A stretch of 22,916 nt of DNA, from positions 1 to 22,916 of the forward strand of contig CAVLDP010000027.1 of NCBI GenBank assembly GCA_963661945.1, read 5' to 3'. Source of the DNA: CAVLDP01 sp963661945. Its GTDB lineage: Bacteria > Bacillota > Clostridia > Lachnospirales > Lachnospiraceae. Position numbers and translations under genes: made by a program. Under the pieces are notes generated by a model. The model did no database searches. It worked only from the letters and a program-made list of their open reading frames with translations, and had not been told where the DNA came from. Below are positions 15,847 to 22,916 of the stretch, piece after piece (the first letter of the stretch is position 1; every line of letters begins with the position of its first letter).

Positions 15847-16863
15847 TTATGCACTTTTGACGGACTTCATTGTAGCACATTTCTTCAGCCAACTCCAACA
15901 AAGTGACAGAAGTCCACACAGAATAATTACAGCAATGCTATTTACCCACCAAGGCAGGTTCTCGAGGGTTCCAAAAGGAAGCTTAGCCCAACTTCTCTTC
16001 ACCAGAATATTAAGCAGCTTATTAAAGCCCATCACAACAAAGGTTGTCGTCCCGCCATAGAAGGCTAGGATTCTGCATCCATTAAGATAAGACTTGCAGA
16101 ACCAGAGCAGTGGAAAGACCATAAGTGTCGCGCCAAGATAGATGAACCACGGTCTCTGCATCAAATCCATATTCAAATCGATTCGTCCATTTTCCATAAT
16201 GATGCGATAAGCGGCATATACCATGAGGAGAGCCCAAATCAGGTTGAAGTGCTTCATTTCCAGTAGATTCCACTTCTGAATCAGGAAACCAATATACATA
16301 AAGGCTGCGCCAACCAGCACAAGATTCAGATGCCATGGCATCTCCAAGAAATGATGGTCCTTCCACCAATTATTCCAGGCAATTCCACCAATCATAATAG
16401 CAATTCTAAGAGGTGCCCATGGCAGCTTCATCAGAAGATAGAAGGCAATGGAACAAAGAAAAGCCAGCAACAAATACCAAAGTGGTGAACACTGAGGCAT
16501 CTTATTATCAAGTCCTACGGAATAGAAGATGTAGAAGAGGTGGTACTTAATCGACAAAGTAAATGCCTCACCCCGATATCCATCGTGATACTCCAGGAAC
16601 ATATTGATGATCCAGCAGACGAAGCAGAGGGAGAAATACGGAATGACATAACTCTTAAATCGTCTTTTAACAAGCGCCCACAAACCTTCCTTTTCCCACT
16701 TCTTCTGATTGTAGAGGTAGCCCGATATCATAAAGAACAGCGGCATATGGAAGCCATAGATCAGACAGCAGATCTCATAAGGCAAATTCATGGCGTGGCC
16801 CACAATTACGAGAATCGCTCCAATTCCCTTGGCCACATTAATATAATTCTTCTCTTGTGTCAT
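15847..16863 (-). CDS. Acyltransferase family 3 membrane protein (OafA-like O-acetyltransferase)
   Basis: A 338-residue polytopic membrane protein with about ten transmembrane segments. The N-terminal signature is that of acyltransferase family 3: a GIGAILVIVGHA segment (13-24, H23) followed by FHMPLFFMISGYLY (38-51). These proteins O-acetylate surface sugars, using acetyl-CoA from the cytoplasm. It is preceded by a strong AAGGAG that overlaps the stop of the upstream SGNH-like gene. This is the third acyl-transfer gene in a row, so the glycan may be acylated at more than one position or at two stages of assembly. An intracellular target such as the nonulosonate itself is also possible. No SGNH domain is fused to it. 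Confidence 0.82.
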   Translation of the reverse strand: MTQEKNYINVAKGIGAILVIVGHAMNLPYEICCLIYGFHMPLFFMISGYLYNQKKWEKEGLWALVKRRFKSYVIPYFSLCFVCWIINMFLEYHDGYRGEAFTLSIKYHLFYIFYSVGLDNKMPQCSPLWYLLLAFLCSIAFYLLMKLPWAPLRIAIMIGGIAWNNWWKDHHFLEMPWHLNLVLVGAAFMYIGFLIQKWNLLEMKHFNLIWALLMVYAAYRIIMENGRIDLNMDLMQRPWFIYLGATLMVFPLLWFCKSYLNGCRILAFYGGTTTFVVMGFNKLLNILVKRSWAKLPFGTLENLPWWVNSIAVIILCGLLSLCWSWLKKCATMKSVKSA

Positions 16864-16872
16864 AATATCTCC

Positions 16873-18132
16873 TTATTGATCCAGAAAATGAAAAACTGCA
16901 GCAAGGCCTTCCTCATCAAAATGACAATCATTATAAGCCATAATCACAAGGTCGGGCTGATTTATAGAAATATACTTCTCTACGCCAAAGGAATCCATAT
17001 ATCCTGGTGTTACAAAGGTGATATGGCCACACTGAGTTGCCAGATAAGTCACAATCAGCCAATCAAAAGATTCGCCAATAATCATAATATGCTTATCGGC
17101 ATTCTGCGACGCATCAAGATTCTTAATATCAATAAGCGATCCATTCGAAACCCGATAGACATTAAAGTAGACCTCTGCCCCTTCTTCGATATCCCATTTC
17201 TCAGAAGGCGTCAGGAGAACCTCTGTAAAGTCCCCCGTCTCTTCTAATAGCTCGCTACGGTAGAATTCATAACTTCCCGCATCAAGAGGCGCCATAACAG
17301 AATAGTCCATATGGAAATTCTGATAAATGATATCCCCTGTTCCAGTTGTCTCAAAGATATCATAGTAGTCGTTCTGGTAAGCTTCCAAATCAAACTCATA
17401 GAGAAGTTCACTATTCAGATACTCTGCCAATTTCTGCGTCGCAGTATAGGCATCCGATGCGAACCAATGAAGAGTGAGATCATATTGTATGGAAGATACA
17501 TATTCCTCATCGCTTAGGATATCGCAGATCTTCACGCCAAGATCTGACAGCTTCTGAACAAAGGCATCTGCATGTCTTGCATCAGCGCAATCTGCAAAGG
17601 TAGAATCTCCAGCTTTCACACTTGTAACTCGCCCCATCTCCGGCGTCTCCAGGTAGACAAAATCTACTCCTATATCACTAAGCCTACTCTGAAAGGCCGC
17701 AAGCTTCTCGGCCGTCTCCGTAAGACTGGAAGTGAGCTTATGCTCGGATGCTTCATTTTCAATATCTGCTATCCTATCCTGTAGAACATCTTCCTTCAGG
17801 AAGGTAACAGCAGCTGTAATATCGCTATTATGCGGAAAGGATGTCGTCGCAATATTATCGATCAAATCCTCTACGGTATCCACGAACCAAATATACTTCT
17901 CATAGACACTGTCATATGCAAAATACTTGGCAGCAGAACCTGTAGGCTTAAGCTCAGCCAAATTTGCAGAAGCATTCTGGAGAAAGAAGGAAGTAACCGC
18001 ATTATCCTCCCCCTTCTTAATTCTTACAACAAGCGAAGAGCCCACGCCAAGCGTTATAAGCATCCCAAGCAGGAATACCGATACGATAATCCATGTCATG
18101 ATATTTCTAAGTAAGTTATTTCTATCCTTCAT
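16873..18132 (-). CDS. Membrane-anchored SGNH/AlgX-AlgJ-like acyltransferase partner of MBOAT
   Basis: A 419-residue protein with one N-terminal membrane anchor (residues 11-36) and a large extracytoplasmic part. Residues 215-224 hold QYDLTLHWFA, whose D218-x3-H222-W pattern resembles the DHHW/AlgX active-site block. Residues 353-356 read GESF, in the place where the family's serine block (usually GDSF) is expected, so the nucleophile would be S355. It sits 16 bases after the MBOAT gene. In alginate-type systems, AlgJ/AlgX-like proteins receive the acyl group from the MBOAT channel and place it on the glycan. Overall similarity is weak and the GES variant is unusual, so I call a divergent member rather than a named gene. 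A non-catalytic accessory role is also possible. Confidence 0.62.
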   Translation of the reverse strand: MKDRNNLLRNIMTWIIVSVFLLGMLITLGVGSSLVVRIKKGEDNAVTSFFLQNASANLAELKPTGSAAKYFAYDSVYEKYIWFVDTVEDLIDNIATTSFPHNSDITAAVTFLKEDVLQDRIADIENEASEHKLTSSLTETAEKLAAFQSRLSDIGVDFVYLETPEMGRVTSVKAGDSTFADCADARHADAFVQKLSDLGVKICDILSDEEYVSSIQYDLTLHWFASDAYTATQKLAEYLNSELLYEFDLEAYQNDYYDIFETTGTGDIIYQNFHMDYSVMAPLDAGSYEFYRSELLEETGDFTEVLLTPSEKWDIEEGAEVYFNVYRVSNGSLIDIKNLDASQNADKHIMIIGESFDWLIVTYLATQCGHITFVTPGYMDSFGVEKYISINQPDLVIMAYNDCHFDEEGLAAVFHFLDQ

Positions 18133-18148
18133 ACATCACCCAAAGCAA

Positions 18149-19555
18149 TTAGAAATTGAAATAAATAAATGCGCTGTAGCCTCCGCTAATGCCAATCATC
18201 AGGCAAAGCAGGAGAATTGCAAGCAGGCAGACATCACCAAGAAATCTTCGTCCGCCATACTTTCCTTCTGTCATTTCCTGTAAATAACAAATCCGCTTAT
18301 GTGGGATTGCAAAGAAAATGCCAAGCAGGAGTAATAAAGAAGCACACGCTAGATAAGACAGGCCATCTCCATCGACGATGCCAGAAGAGCCGCCAAGCAT
18401 ACAGCCGATGAAATGCATTGCATCTCCCACAGAGTCAGCCTTGAAGATTACCCAGCAGAAATTCACGATAAGTAAGGTATAGACATGTCGAAGCCACTTA
18501 GGCCAACCGTCTACGGAATAGACATATTTCTCTAAGACCTGGAAGATAAAATAGATCAGTCCCCAGAGAATGAAGGTATAATTCGCCCCATGCCAGATTC
18601 CGGTAATCAGCCAGATAATTGCGAGATTCCTAATATGTCGCGCCTTGCTCACGCGATTACCGCCAAGAGGGATATAGATATAATCCCGGAACCAGGAAGT
18701 CAGGCTAATATGCCACCTCCTCCAAAAATCCGTGATGGAATCTGCGATATATGGGAATCTAAAGTTCTCCAGGAAATGAAATCCAAAGATTCTACCGAGA
18801 CCTATTGCCATATCGGAGTATCCAGAGAAGTCATAATAGATCTCCAGACTATAACAGATAGCCCCAACCCAGGCCGAAAGTACTGATACTTCCGTCACTC
18901 CGGCCACCTCAAAGATCTGGCTTGCAATCTCTCCCAGGTAATCAGCCAGGAGCACCTTCTTGCCAAGGCCCACGATAAACCTGCGAAGGCCCATTTCAAA
19001 ATCCAAAAAAGATTCCTCTCTGTCTGTAATCTCTCGTGCGATAGTCTCGTAGCGCACAATCGGTCCGGCTATCAGCTGCGGAAAGAGAGCAAGATAAAGT
19101 CCCAAATAGAGCAGGTTCTTCTGAGCACTCGCCTTGCCATAATAGACGTCAAATACATATGACATAAGCTGGAAGGTGAAGAAACTGATTCCAATAGGAA
19201 GGCTAATCTGAATCGCAGAGAAATCCTGATGTAGAAGAAGTCCTACCTCTCCTGCAATCCAAGTTAGATACTTGAATACAAAGAGAATGGCTACATGATA
19301 AATGATAGATACCGTAAGGAAAGCCTTTCTTCTGGTGCCAGTTGACGCATCAATCAACAGACCCAGAATCCAGGTCACGAGAATTGATAGCATCATTAAT
19401 CCAACAAAAACAGGCTCTCCCCAAGCATAGAAGACGAGGCTTGCAATAAGTAACCAGACATTGCGAAAGCCTCGTGATTTACAGATTGGATTAAAATAAA
19501 TAATACAAGTAATTGGTAAAAATAATAATAGAAACTCGATAGATGAAAATGTCAT
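18149..19555 (-). CDS. MBOAT-family membrane O-acyltransferase (AlgI/DltB-like)
   Basis: A 468-residue integral membrane protein with about ten hydrophobic segments. The MBOAT family signature is clear: DFWRRWHIS (276-284, H282), followed by SLTSWFRDYIYIPLGGNR, and the second conserved histidine in GIWHGANY (H322). Such proteins pass acyl groups, commonly acetyl, across the membrane for O-acylation of surface sugars, usually with an SGNH-type partner. The next gene encodes such a partner. The stop of the upstream ptmE-like gene overlaps this gene's ribosome site, so translation is probably coupled. Its place between sugar-synthesis genes suggests the glycan made here is O-acylated. DltB of D-alanylation is unlikely, since no dltA or dltC is present. 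Confidence 0.88.
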   Translation of the reverse strand: MTFSSIEFLLLFLPITCIIYFNPICKSRGFRNVWLLIASLVFYAWGEPVFVGLMMLSILVTWILGLLIDASTGTRRKAFLTVSIIYHVAILFVFKYLTWIAGEVGLLLHQDFSAIQISLPIGISFFTFQLMSYVFDVYYGKASAQKNLLYLGLYLALFPQLIAGPIVRYETIAREITDREESFLDFEMGLRRFIVGLGKKVLLADYLGEIASQIFEVAGVTEVSVLSAWVGAICYSLEIYYDFSGYSDMAIGLGRIFGFHFLENFRFPYIADSITDFWRRWHISLTSWFRDYIYIPLGGNRVSKARHIRNLAIIWLITGIWHGANYTFILWGLIYFIFQVLEKYVYSVDGWPKWLRHVYTLLIVNFCWVIFKADSVGDAMHFIGCMLGGSSGIVDGDGLSYLACASLLLLLGIFFAIPHKRICYLQEMTEGKYGGRRFLGDVCLLAILLLCLMIGISGGYSAFIYFNF

Positions 19556-19561
19556 AATATC

Positions 19562-20629
19562 CTATACCTTAAGTCTGTCTTCCATTCGTCGCATTTCCTC
19601 GAATTCACCCATATCCAGGAAGGAATCTTCATCAATTGGGAAGACTCCCACACGAAGCCCATCTGCCATAAGGTCCTCAATAAGAGTCGGCATATGATAC
19701 ATGGTGTCATCTGGGATGCGGTCGATATGCTCCGGGTTCACCACATACATACCCGTATTAATGAGATAGGTCATGGTAGGCTTCTCTTCCATGGATTCTA
19801 CTGTTCCATCGTCCTTTGGAATCACAACGCCATAAGGAACTGTAATGGTCTTCTGGGAGACAACAATGGTGACATCATTGCCCTTACTTAAATGCTCCTG
19901 ATAGAGAGCCTGATAATCAGCCTCAATCAGAATATCGCAATTGGTCACAAAGAATGGCTTATCCCAATTCTGGTCAATCAGCTTCAGACTACCGCCCGTT
20001 CCAAGAGGCTTATCCTCCTCCACATAGCTAATCTGATAATCCGGCTTAAGATCTGCAAAATAAGCCTTGATCAAATCCTTCTTATAATTCACCGTCAGAT
20101 AGAAATCTCTGGCGCCAAAATCCACAAATCGACCAATAACTCTCTCAAGAATCGGCGTATCGCCAATTGGAATCAAAGGTTTCGGCAGAATCTTGGTAAA
20201 TGGATAAAGTCTGGTGCCCTTGCCGCCAGCCATGATGACAATTGGGATTCCAGCAAGCGATTGTCTCTGTTCGCTTCTAATCTCATTTCCAGTCTTACTG
20301 AAGAGAATGTCAAGAAGGATTCCCTGTCGATCTACAACAGGCAGGGCGCGAAACGGGAAACTGCGAAACAGTTCCCTTGCATTATCCGTCTGCTCCTCTG
20401 TCAAAACCTTCGGCGAAGAACACATAGCCTCTGTAATATTTGCCGACAAATCCTCTGACTGGAGGAGATAACGTCTGATATCGCCATCCGCTACCGAACC
20501 AATCACGTGAAGGCTCTCATCCACCACAAAGAGGATGCCATGCGCATTCTGATTAATCTGCTTCAAGGCATCCAAAATCGTAATCTTGTCATCTGCAGTA
20601 TAGAGTTCTAACTTATCCTGTGTCATCAT
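19562..20629 (-). CDS. ptmE: PtmE-like CBS-nucleotidyltransferase (glucosamine-1-phosphate guanylyltransferase)
   Basis: A 355-residue protein with two tandem CBS domains at residues 5-115 and a sugar nucleotidyltransferase domain from about 128. The nucleotide-binding signature is MAGGKGTRL (133-141), followed by the ILPKPLIPIG segment (147-156). This architecture is that of PtmE, which makes the GDP-hexosamine feeding legionaminic acid synthesis in Campylobacter. The CBS pair suggests adenine-nucleotide sensing, though that is family knowledge only. It lies 27 bases after legC. The ribosome site is weak (GGGG) and suits the second of two adjacent ATG codons (20626) better than the first, so the protein may begin one residue later. 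Mannose- or glucose-1-phosphate guanylyltransferase remain possible. Confidence 0.8.
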   Translation of the reverse strand: MMTQDKLELYTADDKITILDALKQINQNAHGILFVVDESLHVIGSVADGDIRRYLLQSEDLSANITEAMCSSPKVLTEEQTDNARELFRSFPFRALPVVDRQGILLDILFSKTGNEIRSEQRQSLAGIPIVIMAGGKGTRLYPFTKILPKPLIPIGDTPILERVIGRFVDFGARDFYLTVNYKKDLIKAYFADLKPDYQISYVEEDKPLGTGGSLKLIDQNWDKPFFVTNCDILIEADYQALYQEHLSKGNDVTIVVSQKTITVPYGVVIPKDDGTVESMEEKPTMTYLINTGMYVVNPEHIDRIPDDTMYHMPTLIEDLMADGLRVGVFPIDEDSFLDMGEFEEMRRMEDRLKV

Positions 20630-20656
20630 CTACCCCAAAGGTTCATTTCTAGAAAA

Positions 20657-21838
20657 TCAATGTATATGGGCTCCAAGCACCTGTCTCATCGTATCCACAA
20701 CAAAGTCCATGTCATCCTTCGTAAGCTGCGTCGTGCTTGGGAAGTTCAGAATACATGAGGAATAATAAGGCGCCTTGTCCATCTCGTAGGCTAACTCCTG
20801 CTGATATGGAAGCTGCTTATGAATCAAGCCCCAGATTGCTCTGGTCTGAACGCCCTGCTCCTGAAGCTCTGTGATAATCGTTCGAAGGTCACAGTCCATG
20901 CGATCCACTGGAAGCTCCAGTGAATAGAACCATCGATTCGAAGAGGTTCCCTCACGAAATGGAAGTAGCTTGCCATAAGGGAAGTCTCTAAGCAGGGTCT
21001 TATAGTAGTCGTAATTCTTCTGCTTGCGATCGATGAAGTCCTGCAGCTCTTCCATCTGCGCTACACCAAGTGCCGCCTGCACATTGGTCATGCGATAATT
21101 ATAGCCCACCTCATTATGGATATAGTAATGTGGGTCATCCTTGGCCTGAGTGGATAGGTACTGCAAATGAGCAACTGTTTCAGGATCCCTCGCCGTCACA
21201 GCTCCACCACCGCCTGTTGTGATAATCTTGTTGCCATTGAAGGAATAAGCGCCAAAATGTCCGATTGTTCCAGCGAAGCGTCCCTTGTATCTTCCCTCCG
21301 TGTAGCAAGAGCCAAGAGCCTCTGTCGCATCCTCTATTACGGTCAAATGATATTCCTCTGCAATATCCATGATTGCTTCCATATCCGCCAAATTGCCGAA
21401 GACATGGACAACCACAAGAGCCTTCACAGCGCGACCTGACTCCTTATGAACCAAGCCCTGCTCTGAAAGCGTACATTCTTCCTGGCAGAACTTGCGAAGT
21501 TTAAGCGGATCCATGCAGAGACTGTCATCACAATCCATAAATACTGGAACTGCAAACTGATACTTGACTGGATTCACCGCAGCAATAAAGGTCAGTGTCG
21601 GTACTATCACCATATCACCTGGCAAAACGCCAGCTTCAATCAGTGACAAATGAATCCCCGCTGTTCCGCTCTGGCAAGCTGCAACTCTCTCAGTATGCAA
21701 GAAAGTTGCAAGCTCCTCTTCAAGTTTCGTAATATAAGCACCGCCAGTGGATACCCATCCCTGGTCTACCGCATCATCTACATACTTTCTCTCATTTCCC
21801 TCAAAATTCGGAATCGAAAGTGGAACAAATCTGCTCAT
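20657..21838 (-). CDS. legC: LegC-like PLP-dependent sugar aminotransferase
   Basis: A 393-residue DegT/DnrJ/EryC1-family aminotransferase. It shows the N-terminal substrate-side motif LSIPNFEGNE (7-16), QGWVSTGG (26-33), the cofactor aspartate in IEDATEALGS (D170) and the PLP-binding lysine K204 in SFNGNKIITTGGGG. The family converts the 4-keto sugar from LegB into a 4-amino-4,6-dideoxy sugar, using glutamate as donor. Length is normal for the family. It follows legB by 30 bases, which fits consecutive reactions. The start is supported by a modest GAGG site. The gap before it holds a 10-base palindrome (21856-21865) that I do not interpret. The aminotransferase assignment is firm; the exact sugar is inferred from context. 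Confidence 0.86.
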   Translation of the reverse strand: MSRFVPLSIPNFEGNERKYVDDAVDQGWVSTGGAYITKLEEELATFLHTERVAACQSGTAGIHLSLIEAGVLPGDMVIVPTLTFIAAVNPVKYQFAVPVFMDCDDSLCMDPLKLRKFCQEECTLSEQGLVHKESGRAVKALVVVHVFGNLADMEAIMDIAEEYHLTVIEDATEALGSCYTEGRYKGRFAGTIGHFGAYSFNGNKIITTGGGGAVTARDPETVAHLQYLSTQAKDDPHYYIHNEVGYNYRMTNVQAALGVAQMEELQDFIDRKQKNYDYYKTLLRDFPYGKLLPFREGTSSNRWFYSLELPVDRMDCDLRTIITELQEQGVQTRAIWGLIHKQLPYQQELAYEMDKAPYYSSCILNFPSTTQLTKDDMDFVVDTMRQVLGAHIH

Positions 21839-21868
21839 TGAAATTGCCTCATTTCCTAGATCTAGTCA

Positions 21869-22852
21869 TTATACGTTATAGATATCAGGCTTGTAAGAAT
21901 CCATATGTCCTCGAAGCCAGTCAATCGTCTCTGCAATACCCTGTTCAAAGGTATACTCCTGCTTCCAATCTGTAAGTTCCTTGATCTTCTGATTGGCACC
22001 AAGCAGACGATTCACCTCGCTCTTCTCTGGGCGAAGTCTCTGCTCATCGCAGATAATTCTGGCATTTGGATTGATCTGGTCGATAATTACCTGGGCCAGC
22101 TCTCCTATTGAAATCTCCTGCTGTGTCGCGATATTAATCTCCTGTCCGATCGTCTTCTCTGACTCGGAGATTGCAATAAAGCCATGTGCTGTATCCTTGA
22201 CATAGTTGAAGTCTCTGGTTGGTGTCAGAGAACCAAGCTTGATTTCTTCCTTGCCTGCGAGCAGCTGAGAGATAATAGTTGGAATAACTGCTCTAGCTGA
22301 CTGACGTGGTCCATAGGTGTTAAATGGACGAACGATGGACACTGGCAGGTTAAAGCTACGATAGAAGCTCTCTGCAAGTCTGTCTGCACCAATCTTCGTA
22401 GCAGAATATGGTGACTGTCCCTGATATGGATGCTTCTCATCGATTGGTACATACTGAGCAGTGCCATAGACCTCGGATGTAGAAGTCACCATGATTCGGC
22501 TGGTCTCAAGATCTCGCGCTGCCTGAAGGACATTCAGCGTACCCTTGATATTCGTGTCCACATAAGAATCTGGGCTGTGATAGCTGAATGGAATCGCAAT
22601 CAGCGCAGCCAGATGGAAGACCTCATCCATCCCCTTCATGGCGGTACGAACTCCGTTCGGATCTCTGATATCGCCTGTGAAGACATCTACATGCTTCATG
22701 ATATCTTCTGGAAGCTCATCTAACCAACCCCAGTTATTGAAGGAATTATAGTATGCAAAGGCTCTAACATCATAGCCCTTCTTCACTAGCTCTTCGGTCA
22801 GATGTGAGCCGATAAATCCATCGGCGCCTGTAACAAGTACTTTCTTTGACAT
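21869..22852 (-). CDS. legB: LegB-like NDP-N-acetylglucosamine 4,6-dehydratase
   Basis: A 327-residue extended short-chain dehydrogenase, predicted cytoplasmic. It has the Rossmann glycine motif GADGFIG (residues 9-15), a dehydratase-type TSTSEVYG block (123-130) and the catalytic YSATK (Y149, K153). The wording around these motifs matches the LegB/PglF-like family that makes the 4-keto-6-deoxy sugar at the first committed step of legionaminic acid synthesis. In the Campylobacter route the substrate is GDP-GlcNAc; the ptmE-like gene two positions downstream makes a GDP sugar likely here, but that is inference. AGAGGAG lies 7 bases before the ATG. It is the first gene of the operon, 30 bases before legC. 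A related UDP-sugar dehydratase is the main alternative. Confidence 0.85.
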   Translation of the reverse strand: MSKKVLVTGADGFIGSHLTEELVKKGYDVRAFAYYNSFNNWGWLDELPEDIMKHVDVFTGDIRDPNGVRTAMKGMDEVFHLAALIAIPFSYHSPDSYVDTNIKGTLNVLQAARDLETSRIMVTSTSEVYGTAQYVPIDEKHPYQGQSPYSATKIGADRLAESFYRSFNLPVSIVRPFNTYGPRQSARAVIPTIISQLLAGKEEIKLGSLTPTRDFNYVKDTAHGFIAISESEKTIGQEINIATQQEISIGELAQVIIDQINPNARIICDEQRLRPEKSEVNRLLGANQKIKELTDWKQEYTFEQGIAETIDWLRGHMDSYKPDIYNV

Positions 22853-22866
22853 AGGTATTCTCCTCT

Positions 22867-22879
22867 CGGCCTTCGGCCG
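22867..22879 (-). other. GC-rich leader hairpin before the legB start
   Basis: The leader RNA contains CGGCC-GAA-GGCCG, a 5-bp all-G/C stem with a 3-base loop, ending next to the ribosome site (GAGGAG). There is no T-run, so it is not an intrinsic terminator. It could stabilise the 5' end of the transcript or affect ribosome access. The repeat itself is directly visible; any function is inference. Confidence 0.4.
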
Positions 22880-22900
22880 TCAATTCACATAATTCTACTC

Positions 22901-22909
22901 ATTATACCA
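22901..22909 (-). promoter_or_regulatory. Extended -10 promoter for the glycan operon
   Basis: Read on the minus strand this is TGGTATAAT, a perfect -10 hexamer with the TG extension. It lies about 49 bases before the legB-like start codon, so transcription would begin near 22894 with a leader of about 40 bases. The -35 position (about 22924-22929) lies outside the window and cannot be judged. No gene overlaps this stretch, which fits a true operon start. Confidence 0.65.
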
Positions 22910-22916
22910 TAAAATC

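Noticed and set aside
16540..17247. Long plus-strand open frame of 235 codons
   Set aside because: It lies opposite the acyltransferase-3 and SGNH-like genes, has no recognisable domain or ribosome site, and its composition is that of an antisense frame.
19892..20458. Plus-strand open frame of 188 codons
   Set aside because: It is fully antisense to the ptmE-like gene, whose domain motifs are intact. No family features are seen.
21856..21865. Palindrome CTAGATCTAG between legB and legC as an operator
   Set aside because: A 10-base palindrome inside a tight operon gap, with no promoter next to it, is not enough evidence for a regulator site.

Overview
The window looks like part of a cell-surface glycan locus from a low-to-mid G+C Gram-positive anaerobe, most plausibly a Clostridia member near Lachnospiraceae. 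That placement is an inference from AGGAGG-type ribosome sites, the codon use, and the presence of DUF6077-like, DUF2142-like and flippase-like proteins; there is no rRNA or marker gene to confirm it. All 19 genes I accept lie on the minus strand and read from right to left. They are packed with gaps of 0-120 bases or short overlaps. I see no tRNA, rRNA, CRISPR array, insertion sequence or phage gene.

In transcription order, a good extended -10 promoter (about 22.9 kb) precedes a nonulosonic-acid (legionaminic-type) block: legB-like 4,6-dehydratase, legC-like aminotransferase, ptmE-like CBS/nucleotidyltransferase, then three O-acylation genes (MBOAT, an SGNH/AlgX-like partner, acyltransferase family 3) and the legI/neuB-like condensing enzyme. 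A hairpin plus T-run follows legI. Next comes a tight four-gene unit: a family 2 glycosyltransferase (GT2), dihydrolipoyl dehydrogenase, a second GT2, and lipoate-protein ligase. After a 120-base gap comes the CMP-nonulosonate synthetase (legF/neuA), translationally coupled to a DUF2142-like multi-membrane protein. Then come a DUF6077-like membrane protein and a membrane-anchored metallophosphoesterase whose N-terminal part looks like the missing second half of that DUF6077 protein.

The left end holds a GT2 and a four-gene overlapping module: an extended SDR, a small sugar-type nucleotidyltransferase, a flippase-like membrane domain fused to an APH/choline-kinase-like domain, and a HAD phosphatase.

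My reading is that the right half makes CMP-activated, O-acylated legionaminic-type sugar. The GT2 and GT-C-like proteins would assemble it into a lipid-linked or wall-linked glycan. The left module would make and activate a second, unidentified building block. Two expected steps of the legionaminic pathway, the hydrolysing 2-epimerase (LegG/NeuC) and the N-acetyltransferase (LegH/NeuD), are not in the window. The oddest content is the lipoate pair (lpd and lplA) wrapped around a glycosyltransferase inside this glycan locus, with no lipoylated carrier protein in sight.
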